Below are positions 1 through 6,694 of a stretch of DNA of 36,855 bases, in pieces. Made by a program: the position numbers and the translations under genes. Source of the stretch: Nitrospinota bacterium (GTDB taxonomy: Bacteria; Nitrospinota_A; UBA7883; JACRGQ01). The stretch's first letter is position 1, and every line of letters begins with the position of its first letter. A model generated the notes under the pieces. It was not told the origin of the DNA, did not search any database, and worked only from the letters and a program-made list of their open reading frames with translations. The stretch lies in NCBI GenBank assembly GCA_016194375.1, contig JACQBU010000057.1:1-36855 (forward strand), given 5' to 3'.

Positions 1-93
1 ATCACGGCCTGCATGAGGAAGCTGTTGACCATCCTGAACGTGATGGTCAAAACCAAGGCTCATTGGGAAGCGGGAGTTTGCATCCATGCTTGA
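1..93 (+). pseudogene. IS110-family transposase, C-terminal fragment
   Basis: Reading from base 1 in frame 1 gives 30 codons and a TGA at 91-93. The peptide starts ITACMRKLLTILNVMVK, which is the recognisable C-terminal tail of IS110/IS116/IS902-family transposases (DEDD enzymes whose Tnp20 domain carries a catalytic serine). All catalytic parts lie outside the window, so it cannot be told whether the copy is intact to the left. Only about 45 bases separate the stop from the truncated IS256-family gene, which suggests the IS110-type element inserted into it or recombined beside it. IS110-group elements insert site-specifically without obvious target duplications; none is visible here. Confidence 0.75.
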
Positions 94-105
94 CGTCAAA
101 CACAG

Positions 106-591
106 TTGCTGACCCCCAAGACTGTTCGACTGTTCGAGGTCCAGCGGTGCGTCGTCCACCAGATACGCAACTCCATGAGGTACGTCTCGTGGAAGGAAAA
201 GAAGGCATTCGCCGCGGACTTTAAAAAAGTCTACGGGGCCGCGACCATCGAGGAGGCCGGCGCGAACATGGACGAGTTCGAGGACAAGTGGGGCGGCAAG
301 TACGCCCACGCCGTCAAGTCGTGGCGAACCAACTGGAACGCCCTCATGAGCTACTTCCGCCACCCGGTGGAGACCAGGAAAATCATGTACACCACGAATC
401 TCATTGAGAACGTCAATTCCATGTTCCGGAAGGTGACGGACGTGCGGAAGGTGTTCCCCTCCGACGAGGCGGTTTTCAAATCGCCGTACATGGCGGTGCT
501 CGACATCGAGAAAAAGTGGACTATGCCGATTCGGGATTGGGGTGTAATCTACGGCCAGCTTACGATGCTGTTTGAAGGAAGGCTACCGTAA
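106..591 (+). pseudogene. IS256-family (mutator) transposase, 5'-truncated
   Basis: The recognisable family sequence begins near base 136 (EVQRCVVHQIRNSMRYVSW) and runs to the TAA at 589-591. It contains the hallmark TTNLIENVNSMFRKVTDVRK block, whose Glu is the third residue of the DDE triad. The first two catalytic Asp residues and the DNA-binding N-terminus are missing: full members are about 400 residues and only about 150 remain. The possible TTG start at 106 falls in junction sequence and is probably not used. The VFKSPYMAV stretch departs from the usual LLKMLYLA pattern, consistent with decay. Its left neighbour is an IS110-family tail, so the truncation probably reflects insertion or recombination by that element. 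It cannot be active. Confidence 0.85.
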
Positions 592-593
592 CG

Positions 594-627
594 ATGGGCT
601 ACTTACACAGTTCGCAAGACAGTCCCC
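594..627 (+). mobile_element. Probable right end of the IS256-family remnant
   Basis: Just after the transposase stop, bases 601-627 read inward from the right as GGGACTGTCTTGCGAACTGT followed by GTAAG. This resembles right terminal repeats of IS256-family elements. The matching left repeat is lost, so the boundary cannot be confirmed by pairing. Confidence 0.35.
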
Positions 628-742
628 ATGCCAAAAGTTTCAACTAAAAAAAAGCTTGCTTCCCGAGATGCCGAAGCAAATCTTTTCCCTTCACTGGGCG
701 ATCTTTTCTTCCTCAAATCCTACGCCCGCCGCAGACATTCGG

Positions 743-890
743 TCGGCTCCTGCGCAACCTCGCCTTGTCGGTGCGAACGCGAAGGTACCCCGTGTAGCCG
801 TTTAACAAATATTCCTTTTACGGTTAAACGGGGTTTCCTGCATGCCCTCCCTGATCGATCGCGCCGCTCGCTCGCCTTCAATCCACTCCA
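743..890 (+). repeat. 148-bp direct repeat, copy 1
   Basis: It aligns without gaps to 3793-3940 with roughly 88 percent identity by eye. Shared blocks include TCGGCTCCTGCGCAAC, GCGAACGCGAAGGTACCCCG, AACAAATATTCCTTTTACGG and GCGCCGCTCGCTCGCCTTC. The two copies are in the same orientation and lie 3.05 kb apart, flanking the DUF262 fragment, the IS481-family element and the peroxidase gene. The first 100 bases contain short inverted motifs (AGCCGTTTAAC paired with GGTTAAACGGGGTT). No open frame is conserved between the copies, so it is more likely a small mobile or RNA-level repeat than a gene. Confidence 0.8.
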
Positions 891-930
891 TTGAGGTTGT
901 TACTCTCCCTGTAGATCCCACAAGCTGAAT

Positions 931-959
931 TTGACATGAATCATCGTCTTTCATAGTAT
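931..959 (+). promoter_or_regulatory. Sigma-70-type promoter for the DUF262 gene
   Basis: A perfect -35 box TTGACA (931-936) is followed by a 17-base spacer and the -10 box TAGTAT (954-959). It lies in AT-rich DNA about 100 bases upstream of the DUF262 ATG and is one of the best promoter matches in the window. Confidence 0.6.
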
Positions 960-1013
960 TGTTGGCATGTGGAAGTATTTAAACATGGGTCACAAGGAAA
1001 ATGCCAGAACAAT
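958..1013 (+). promoter_or_regulatory. Inverted repeat in the DUF262 leader
   Basis: ATTGTTGGCAT (958-968) pairs with ATGCCAGAACAAT (1001-1013), leaving a two-base bulge. It begins at the end of the -10 box, so it may be an operator or a leader hairpin controlling the DUF262 gene. Function is inferred from position only. Confidence 0.3.
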
Positions 1014-1061
1014 GAAACCCTTGTATGATTTTTACATTCTTTATTCTTTAGAAGAACAACC

Positions 1062-1423
1062 ATGAGCAAACAACCCAAACCAGATTCAAAGAAATATATC
1101 GATTTGATTTCTGAAATTCAGAAAGGGCAAATCAAAGTTCCAAAATTTCAAAGAAATTTTGTTTGGAGTATTGATAAGACGGCCAAACTATTAGACAGCA
1201 TTCTAAAAGGTTATCCTATCGGGACATTTATTTTATGGGAAACCAACGAAAGGCTAAACGACATTAAGAATATTGGTAATCTTGCGCTTCCAACGATACC
1301 AGATGACACTAAAGTACAATACGTTTTAGATGGCCAGCAACGAATTACTTCTCTTTATGCGGCATATTTGGGAGCGCAAATTCAAAAAGAGGGAGAAAAG
1401 AAATTTACAAATTATGTGTACAA
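1062..1423 (+). pseudogene. DUF262 (GmrSD/SspE-type) protein, truncated by an IS
   Basis: About 120 codons of a DUF262 N-terminal domain remain. Residues 25-35 carry KVPKFQRNFVW and residues 88-97 carry VLDGQQRITS. The DGQQR motif (90-94) is the nucleotide-binding signature of the family, found in GmrS/GmrD type IV restriction enzymes, SspE and BrxU, which act in phage defence using NTP binding to drive nuclease activity. Codon 121 runs into the IS481-family element at 1424, and the last 14 residues of the open frame are IS sequence. The remainder (typically several hundred residues with an HNH/DUF1524 nuclease) is absent on the far side of the IS, where the peroxidase gene ends within 10 bases. 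The gene is AT-rich, unlike its neighbours, which points to horizontal acquisition. The weak ribosome site (AGAAGAAC) precedes ATG 1062. The defence role is a family-level inference. Confidence 0.85.
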
Positions 1424-2620
1424 AGATAGTAATCACCTGACGCCACCCCGATCCGGGATATCGTCCTAAGCCGCCTCTTCCACCTCCTTTTCCGCTGGCT
1501 GTGTTTCAGCCGGAAGCCCGTTGACGAACGCCTCAATCGGCCTCATGCCGTTCATGTTCCTCCCCTGGTGCGGACGCTCCGTATTGTAATGCAACAGATA
1601 GGCTTCGAGGTCGGCCTGCATCTCATCCAGCGACTCGTACCACTTCTTGCGGCCCATGACGCGGAAGTGTTCGTCGAGGATGGTTCGGTGGAAGCGTTCG
1701 ACGAAGCCGTTGCTCTGCGGCCTTCTGACCTTCGTGGTGCGGTGCTCGATTCCCTCAAGCTGTAGGAACAGCTCGTAGGGATGGCGGTCCTGTCGGCCGC
1801 AGAACTCCCGCCCGTTGTCGCTGAGGATGGTGCGGACGGTCGCCCCGTGCTGGTCGAAGAACGGCAGGACGTCGTTGTTGAGCAGATGCACGGCCGTCAC
1901 CGGGAGCTTGTTGGTGTACAGCCTTCCCCAAGCGTGTCTGCTGTGGCAGTCTATTGACGACTGCATATACACCTTCCCGACCCCCTTTAGGGCGCCCACG
2001 AAGAAGGTGTCCACCGCCACCAGGTCGCCGGTAAAGGCCGCCTCGATGTGCCTGTCGCGGAACTCCGGGCTGAAGCGTTCGAGAAGGCGCACCTGCTCGT
2101 CGTCCAGCTTGATCCGGCGTTCCCGGACTTCGCTTTCAAGGCGTATCAGCCGCTCATGGCGGGTCAGCAGGTTGTGTCGGCTCCAGACTCCGCGCACCCC
2201 GCCGGAGCTCACGTTGATTCCCTGCAGGGAAAGTTGTTGGGCCACCCGCAGGGGGCCGTGGGTCGGGTGCTCTATGCAGTAGGCCAGAACAGCCTTCTCC
2301 ACCTCTTCGCTCACCCGGTTCGGGTGCGGCCCTTTGGCTCCGGGAAGCCTGTCAATCAGGCCGTCGGAGCCGTAAGTTTGATAATTGCGACGTATCTCGT
2401 AGAACTGCTGGCGGGAATAGCCCATGATCTTGCAGGCTTTGCTGACGTTCCCCATTTCGGAAGCCAGCTCTAGCAGGGACAGCTTCCTTCGTGCTACTTT
2501 GGTCTCGGTGGTCATACTTACCTCCTGGGTTAATGTTTGTGTTGCAACTAACTTTTAACCCAAATCGGGGTGGTATGACCACCGTCTCATAAACGGCGGA
2601 TTGTCAGGTGAATACTATCT
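1424..2620 (-). mobile_element. IS481-family insertion sequence
   Basis: An element of about 1197 bases bounded by inverted repeats. The left end AGATAGTAATCACCTGAC (1424-1441) matches the right end read inward, AGATAGTATTCACCTGAC (2620-2603), at 17 of 18 positions. Both ends also carry CCACCCCGAT, directly inside the left repeat but about 29 bases further in at the right end. There an imperfect hairpin of the form CCGCCGT...ACGGTGG intervenes. No target-site duplication is seen in the flanks (CAA on the left, CTG on the right), and the DUF262 gene does not resume. The simplest reading is an IS-adjacent deletion or recombination between copies. One transposase gene fills the element. Confidence 0.8.
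1466..2515 (-). CDS. IS481-family transposase
   Basis: A 349-residue DDE transposase that cuts and joins the ends of its own element. The N-terminal half is a helix-turn-helix/winged region (residues 10-70, LSLLELASEMGNVSKACK) typical of IS481, IS3 and Mu-like enzymes. The integrase core (rve) carries Asp169 (LVAVDTFF), Asp233 (ILSDNGREF) and Glu273 (SNGFVERFHRT), followed by the expected HYNTERPHQG segment at 309-318. All three catalytic residues and full family length are present, so the enzyme could be active. The ATG start lies about 100 bases inside the right inverted repeat. It disrupts the DUF262 gene. Confidence 0.92.
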   Translation of the reverse strand: MTTETKVARRKLSLLELASEMGNVSKACKIMGYSRQQFYEIRRNYQTYGSDGLIDRLPGAKGPHPNRVSEEVEKAVLAYCIEHPTHGPLRVAQQLSLQGINVSSGGVRGVWSRHNLLTRHERLIRLESEVRERRIKLDDEQVRLLERFSPEFRDRHIEAAFTGDLVAVDTFFVGALKGVGKVYMQSSIDCHSRHAWGRLYTNKLPVTAVHLLNNDVLPFFDQHGATVRTILSDNGREFCGRQDRHPYELFLQLEGIEHRTTKVRRPQSNGFVERFHRTILDEHFRVMGRKKWYESLDEMQADLEAYLLHYNTERPHQGRNMNGMRPIEAFVNGLPAETQPAEKEVEEAA

Positions 2621-2628
2621 CTGCACAG

Positions 2629-3501
2629 TCAAAACGCCCCGGTGACCGGCCGGCTGAATTCCATCAGCCGGTCGCGCATCCCGTCGGGCGCCCCGCCGAA
2701 CATCCTCGCAAGCTGGGCCTCAAATATTGCGGGATCCTTGGCGTACGCCGTGAAAAAAAGCCCCCGCTCCCCGCCGGCACTGCCGTAAGGCATGCTGTGG
2801 CGGACGATTTTCCTCTCCCTTCCCCCCTCCATAATTTCGGCGCGGGCGATGTGGGCGTCCTCCGGTTTGGGGTCCAGCTCGACGCTCTTCTTTTTTGTCC
2901 TGCCGATAATCCGCTCCTGCTCGCGGGCCGGCAATGTTTCCCATTTCTCCAGGTCGTGGACGTACCTTTGCGCAAGGACAAAACTGCCGCCGTTGAACTC
3001 GGCGTCGTCGTCCACGAGCGCGGCAAGCGACGCCGCCCTCCCTTTCGGGTTGGCCGTCCCGTCTATAAACCCGGTCAGATCGCGCGAATCTTGGTAAACG
3101 AAGCCCTGCACCTCGTCCATGACCCTCGCGTGCCCTTTCAGAACCGTCATCGCCTCGCGGGCGAGGGCATAATTCGCTCCCGGTTTTTTGGAGTTGACGT
3201 GGATAAAAATGTCGCCTCCGGTCGCGGGAACGCCGGTCGTCGCGCCGGGAACTCCGTTAAAAGGCCTCAGTTGTTTTGGGATTTTTGGCGAAAGCCCCCT
3301 AAAGAACGCGTCCCCGAAAGAGAGGACGAAGGCGAGGTCGGCGCCCTTGTCGGACTTGTTGACGTCGGCCGCCATCTTTGAGGCGGCTCCGCAGAGTTTT
3401 CGCACCGCCGCGTTGGCGGCCGGGGATGTGGTTATTGAAAGGACGAGGAAGGTGCTGTAAGGCAACCCCTTCCTGACTATTCCAATCTGAGGTTTTGCCA
3501 T
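2629..3501 (-). CDS. Dyp-type haem peroxidase (YfeX-like)
   Basis: A 290-residue dye-decolourising peroxidase that uses haem and hydrogen peroxide to oxidise bulky organic substrates. The family signature GFIDGT is at 144-149 with the distal Asp147. His217 (EDAHIAR) is the expected proximal haem ligand and Arg234 (IVRHSMPYG) the distal Arg; their spacing from Asp147 closely matches that in E. coli YfeX. Length and layout fit class P/B enzymes. There is no signal peptide or Tat motif, so it is predicted cytoplasmic. No encapsulin gene or cargo tail is visible nearby. The gene ends only 8 bases from the IS481-family element, so its original downstream context is lost. The ATG at 3501 has no strong ribosome site. 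Confidence 0.92.
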   Translation of the reverse strand: MAKPQIGIVRKGLPYSTFLVLSITTSPAANAAVRKLCGAASKMAADVNKSDKGADLAFVLSFGDAFFRGLSPKIPKQLRPFNGVPGATTGVPATGGDIFIHVNSKKPGANYALAREAMTVLKGHARVMDEVQGFVYQDSRDLTGFIDGTANPKGRAASLAALVDDDAEFNGGSFVLAQRYVHDLEKWETLPAREQERIIGRTKKKSVELDPKPEDAHIARAEIMEGGRERKIVRHSMPYGSAGGERGLFFTAYAKDPAIFEAQLARMFGGAPDGMRDRLMEFSRPVTGAF

Positions 3502-3744
3502 TGTCTGCCAATTATAATCCGTAAAAAGACCGGACCGTTTTTATTTTGGTGGCGCGTCAGCGGCAAGTTTTTTACATTGCGTCCTTCGGACGCAACACGG
3601 ACAGGAGTGTCCGTGCCACCCAAAAGTGTCCGCGCCACCCAACTCGGTAGCGGCGCTCGCTCGGTTTCGCTAACTTAGGTAGGGGAGGCAATCTTGCCTC
3701 CCAACACGGCAGGATTGCCGTGCCTACCAACAAGGGGGGATTTA
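3502..3744. repeat. Intergenic palindrome modules upstream of the peroxidase
   Basis: No gene is seen. Several small palindromes are strung together. TTGCGTCCTTCGGACGCAA lies at 3577-3595. A CACGGACAGGAGTGTCCGTG hairpin at about 3594-3613 has a relative at 25733-25752. A 54-base unit at 3677-3730 (GGGAGGCAATCTTGCCTCCC then GGCAGGATTGCCGTGCC) recurs at 11592-11643 and, weakly, at 8270-8296. Confidence 0.65.
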
Positions 3745-3763
3745 TTTGGTGGAGCAGAGGGGG
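3745..3763 (-). repeat. 19-bp duplicate of the tRNA-Ala 3' end (candidate att site)
   Basis: TTTGGTGGAGCAGAGGGGG is identical to 3984-4002, the 3' acceptor/T-stem end of the tRNA-Ala gene. It stands alone, with no tRNA body beside it. Tyrosine-recombinase elements commonly duplicate a tRNA 3' end on integration, so this pair probably marks attL/attR around the 220 bases between them. No integrase gene remains in the window. Confidence 0.55.
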
Positions 3764-3792
3764 CTAACGGTTACTACGTCGCCTACATCGTG

Positions 3793-3940
3793 TCGGCTCC
3801 TGCGCAACCCCACCTTGCCGGAGCGAACGCGAAGGTACCCCGAGTAGCCGTTCAACAAATATTCCTTTTACGGTGGAACGGGGCTTCCTAAATGCGCTCC
3901 CTAATCGGTCGCGCCGCTCGCTCGCCTTCGATCCCCTCCA
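3793..3940 (+). repeat. 148-bp direct repeat, copy 2
   Basis: Second copy of the 743-890 repeat. It lies between the tRNA-Ala gene and the 19-bp tRNA 3'-end duplicate, so the copy sits inside the possible integration scar. Downstream, AATTCCCCTGAAGGGGATT (about 3959-3977) forms a small hairpin before the tRNA end. Confidence 0.8.
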
Positions 3941-3985
3941 ATGCCTGCCAAAACACAAAATTCCCCTGAAGGGGATTATGTGTTT

Positions 3986-4061
<76 letters not shown>

Positions 4062-4136
4062 ATACCCTAAGATGGAGAAGGGAAAGTCTAACAGAATCCC
4101 GCCAAAAATCCATAACGGAAAATATCGGGTATTTTG

Positions 4137-4255
4137 TCAGTTTGAAAATAATCGAAAAAAAAGGGTCGGGATTGCTTCGCTTCGCTCGCAATGACAAATA
4201 CTTGTCATCGCGAGACCTCTCAAAGAGGTCGTGGCGATCCCCATAAATTTCAAAC
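4137..4255. repeat. REP/MITE-like element, copy 1
   Basis: It starts TCAGTTTGAAAATAATCGAA and ends ATAAATTTCAAAC. It matches 8889-9009 almost base for base, including GGGATTGCTTCGCTTCGCTC, the TGACAAAT/TTGTCA palindrome and the GACCTCTCAAAGAGGTC hairpin. The ends are inverted repeats (CAGTTTGAAA/TTTCAAAC). No coding capacity. Confidence 0.75.
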
Positions 4256-4373
4256 AGAGGCACTACCAAATATCGGGTGCCGGCTCGGTTTGCCACAAAC
4301 TGGCAATTTTATGCATCGGGCACTCGTTGGTGTCAACGGATTTATCCTGTTGTTGCGTCCCTTTGGGACGCAA

Positions 4374-4434
4374 GGCGGGGTAAACCACAGGCTGAAGCCT
4401 GTGCTACCGAGCCCGCCGCCACCAAATTAAACTG
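4374..4434 (-). repeat. 61-bp palindromic module, copy 1 (inverted)
   Basis: The reverse complement matches 25207-25267 over its full 61 bases with only scattered differences. Both begin CAGTTT, pass through ATTGGTGGCGGC or a close variant, then a hairpin of the type GCACGGGCTTCAGCCCGTG, and end CCCCGCC. The hairpin core recurs at 8319-8341, 26597-26620, 36618-36640 and 36689-36714. Confidence 0.75.
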
Positions 4435-4455
4435 GGCGGCGCCAAATGTCGTCCC

Positions 4456-5166
4456 TCACTTCTCCGTTATCCAGCCGTAAAGGTTGTCGTAAAATCTCTG
4501 CGCTATCGGCCTCAACCCCGGCATCCCGCGCCGGGTCTCCGACAATATAAGCTCCATCCCCTTGTCGCCCCGCTCGCGCTTGAGCTCGTCAATGTACAGT
4601 TCGGACCATTCCCTCACGTCCCTCTCCCCCTCCACCTCCAGATGGAACTGCAGGCCGAGCGCCGTCCTATACACGAACGCCTGGTTGGCGCAAAGCTCGG
4701 AGCTCGCCAGGAGCTTTGCCCCCGCGGGAATGTCGAACGTGTCCCCGTGCCATTGAAACACGTTGAACTTCTTCGGAAGCCCCTTCAACAGCGGCTCGCC
4801 GGCCCCGTCGTCCGTCAGCCGCAGGTCGAACCAGCCGATTTCCTTCTTGTGGTTTTTTTTGACCTTCGCGCCGAGCGCGCGGGCGAACATCTGGGCCCCG
4901 AGGCAGAATCCGACCATCTTCGTGCCGTTCAAAAGGCACCTCTCGATGAACTTGAGCTCGTCCCTCAAAAACGGATATTTGTCCTCCTCGTAAACGTTCA
5001 TCGGCCCCCCCATGAACATCACGAGCGAGTAACCCTCGGGCGAGGGGGGAAGCTTGTCCCCCTTTTCCAAATCCGCGTAGGTTATCTCGCACCCCTTTTT
5101 TTCAAGGTAAACGGCAAGCGATCCGGGCCCCTCGACGCCCGTGTTTTTTACTGCCAAAGCCTTCAT
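4456..5166 (-). CDS. Class I glutamine amidotransferase-like protein
   Basis: A 236-residue GATase1 domain protein of the stand-alone GMP-synthase-like group. The nucleophile is Cys88 in VGFCLGAQ, and His175 and Glu177 in LQFHLEVEG complete the catalytic triad. The oxyanion segment is MGGPMNVYE (52-60). The usual reaction is glutamine hydrolysis to feed ammonia to a partner. This group often acts on gamma-glutamyl compounds or remains uncharacterised, and no synthetase partner is adjacent, so the substrate is unknown. An AGGAG ribosome site overlaps the stop codon of the preceding der gene (TAGGAGATAAAACGAATG), so it is translationally coupled as the last gene of the operon. Confidence 0.88.
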   Translation of the reverse strand: MKALAVKNTGVEGPGSLAVYLEKKGCEITYADLEKGDKLPPSPEGYSLVMFMGGPMNVYEEDKYPFLRDELKFIERCLLNGTKMVGFCLGAQMFARALGAKVKKNHKKEIGWFDLRLTDDGAGEPLLKGLPKKFNVFQWHGDTFDIPAGAKLLASSELCANQAFVYRTALGLQFHLEVEGERDVREWSELYIDELKRERGDKGMELILSETRRGMPGLRPIAQRFYDNLYGWITEK

Positions 5167-5178
5167 TCGTTTTATCTC

Positions 5179-6693
5179 CTATCGTGCTTTTTTTGACGCG
5201 GTCGCGTGCTTTGACGCAGGTTTGCCGTGCTTCGGCCCCCCCGGCTTCGTTCTTCCCGTCGGGGATTTCCCCGCGTGTCTCCGCGGGCTTTTTCCGCCTC
5301 GTCCGGGTTTCCCGGCCGGCCTTGACTTGTCCCCCCGCTCGTCCGAATGCCTTCCGGTGCGGGGCAGGTATTTGCATATTATCGGCGCGCCCGCGAACCC
5401 GTATTCCTCCCTTATGCGGTTCACCAGGTAGCGCTCGTACGGCTCCCCGACGAGCCCCAGCCTGCTCACCGTGAAGTGGAACGTAGGCGGCGGGCTTCCC
5501 GACTGCGACGCGTAGAAAAACCGGACGCGCCTGCCGCCGACGATCGGCGGGGGTTGTTTGGCGACCCAATGCGCCAGCCTGCGGTTGAGCGGCCCGGTGT
5601 CCACGTGTTTTTGGTACTCGTCCCTCACGCGCGCTATTTCCTCGAATATCCTGCCGGTCCTCTGCCCCGTCAGCGCCGAGACGAACACGACCGGCGCCCA
5701 CGACAGGAATTTTAGCTTCTCCTCCAGGTCCGTTTCGAACCGCGCGGTGGACATGGAGTCCTTCTCCAGCAGGTCCCATTTGTTCACGACTATGACGCAC
5801 GCGCGCCTCTCCTCGTTTATGAGGCCGGCCACGCGCTCGTCCTGCGTGGTTATCCCCTGCGTCGCGTCGAGCACCAGCAGGGCCATGTCCGCACTTTCGA
5901 TGCTCTTCAGCGACATGATGATGGAGTATTTTTCTATCTTTAGCGTGACGCGGTTTTTCCGCCTTATCCCGGCGGTGTCTATGAAGACGAACTCCTTCCC
6001 GTGCCACGTCACGGAGGCGTCCACGGCGTCCCGCGTGGTGCCCGGGACGTCGGACACCATCAGCCGGTTTTCGCCCAGTATCCTGTTGACGAGCGAGGAT
6101 TTCCCCACGTTCGGCCTCCCCACCACGGCCACGGCGAAGGGCCTGGCCGGCTCCCCCTCCCGCGCGGGCTCCTCCCCCGCCGGTTCCGGTAGCCCCTCTA
6201 TGAGCGCGCTTTCAAGCTCCCAAAAGCCGATCGAATGCTCGGCGGAGATCGGGACCACCGCGTCAAACCCCAGGGAGTAAAAATCCGCCGTTTCGTTCGT
6301 TCGTTTCGGCGTGTCCAGCTTGTTCACCGCCACCACGACCCTCCTGCCGCTTTTGCGCAGGACCTCGCCTATCTGACGGTCCACCGAAGTGAGGCCCGCG
6401 ATGCCGTCCACCAGCAAGCAGATGACGTCCGCCTCCTCCACCGCCACCATCGCCTGTTCACGCACCTGCCGGATTATGACGTCCTCGTCCCCCCCCATCT
6501 CAAGCCCGCCGGTGTCTATGACGAGCGCCGGCCTACCGCGAAGGTCCGCCTTGCCGAACATCCTGTCCCGCGTGACCCCGGGCATGTCGTCCACTATCGC
6601 CCTGCGCGATTTCGTGAGCTTGTTGAACAGGGTGGATTTCCCCACGTTGGGCCTTCCGACGATGCCGACGGTGAGATATTTCGGGTTCGCCAT
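5179..6693 (-). CDS. der: Ribosome-assembly GTPase Der (EngA)
   Basis: A 504-residue double-GTPase needed for 50S subunit maturation. The first G domain has GRPNVGKS (13-20), DTGG (60-63) and NKLD (124-127). The second has GRPNVGKS (192-199), DTAG (239-242) and NKWD (304-307). A KH-like domain follows to about residue 444. The last 60 residues form a Lys/Arg/Gly/Pro-rich tail, longer than in many homologues and probably RNA-binding. The start is one base after the stop of the NnrS-like gene, with no ribosome site of its own (CCCAATAACATG), so translation is probably coupled. Confidence 0.97.
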   Translation of the reverse strand: MANPKYLTVGIVGRPNVGKSTLFNKLTKSRRAIVDDMPGVTRDRMFGKADLRGRPALVIDTGGLEMGGDEDVIIRQVREQAMVAVEEADVICLLVDGIAGLTSVDRQIGEVLRKSGRRVVVAVNKLDTPKRTNETADFYSLGFDAVVPISAEHSIGFWELESALIEGLPEPAGEEPAREGEPARPFAVAVVGRPNVGKSSLVNRILGENRLMVSDVPGTTRDAVDASVTWHGKEFVFIDTAGIRRKNRVTLKIEKYSIIMSLKSIESADMALLVLDATQGITTQDERVAGLINEERRACVIVVNKWDLLEKDSMSTARFETDLEEKLKFLSWAPVVFVSALTGQRTGRIFEEIARVRDEYQKHVDTGPLNRRLAHWVAKQPPPIVGGRRVRFFYASQSGSPPPTFHFTVSRLGLVGEPYERYLVNRIREEYGFAGAPIICKYLPRTGRHSDERGDKSRPAGKPGRGGKSPRRHAGKSPTGRTKPGGPKHGKPASKHATASKKAR

Positions 6694-6694
6694 G

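Larger units (their letters stand above)
592..930. other. Gene-free stretch holding a 148-bp repeat
   Basis: No supported gene lies between the IS256 remnant and the DUF262 promoter. Bases 628-742 have no recognisable content; a short frame starting at 628 resembles no known protein. Bases 743-890 are the first copy of the 148-bp repeat listed separately. From about 895 the composition shifts abruptly to AT-rich DNA that continues to the IS481-family element. Confidence 0.5.
4062..4455. other. Gene-free interval of repeat modules
   Basis: Between the tRNA and the glutamine amidotransferase gene I see only repeats: the REP/MITE-like unit (4137-4255), a GCGTCCCTTTGGGACGC palindrome (about 4356-4372), and the 61-base unit at 4374-4434. 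The last carries a CAGGCTGAAGCCTG hairpin just beyond the amidotransferase stop and could serve as its terminator. Confidence 0.5.

Noticed and set aside
628-894. 88-residue open frame after the IS256 remnant
   Set aside because: The N-terminal part matches nothing known and the rest is the 148-bp repeat, which carries no conserved frame.
2629-3501. Peroxidase as encapsulin cargo
   Set aside because: No encapsulin shell gene is in the window and no targeting tail is evident at the C-terminus.
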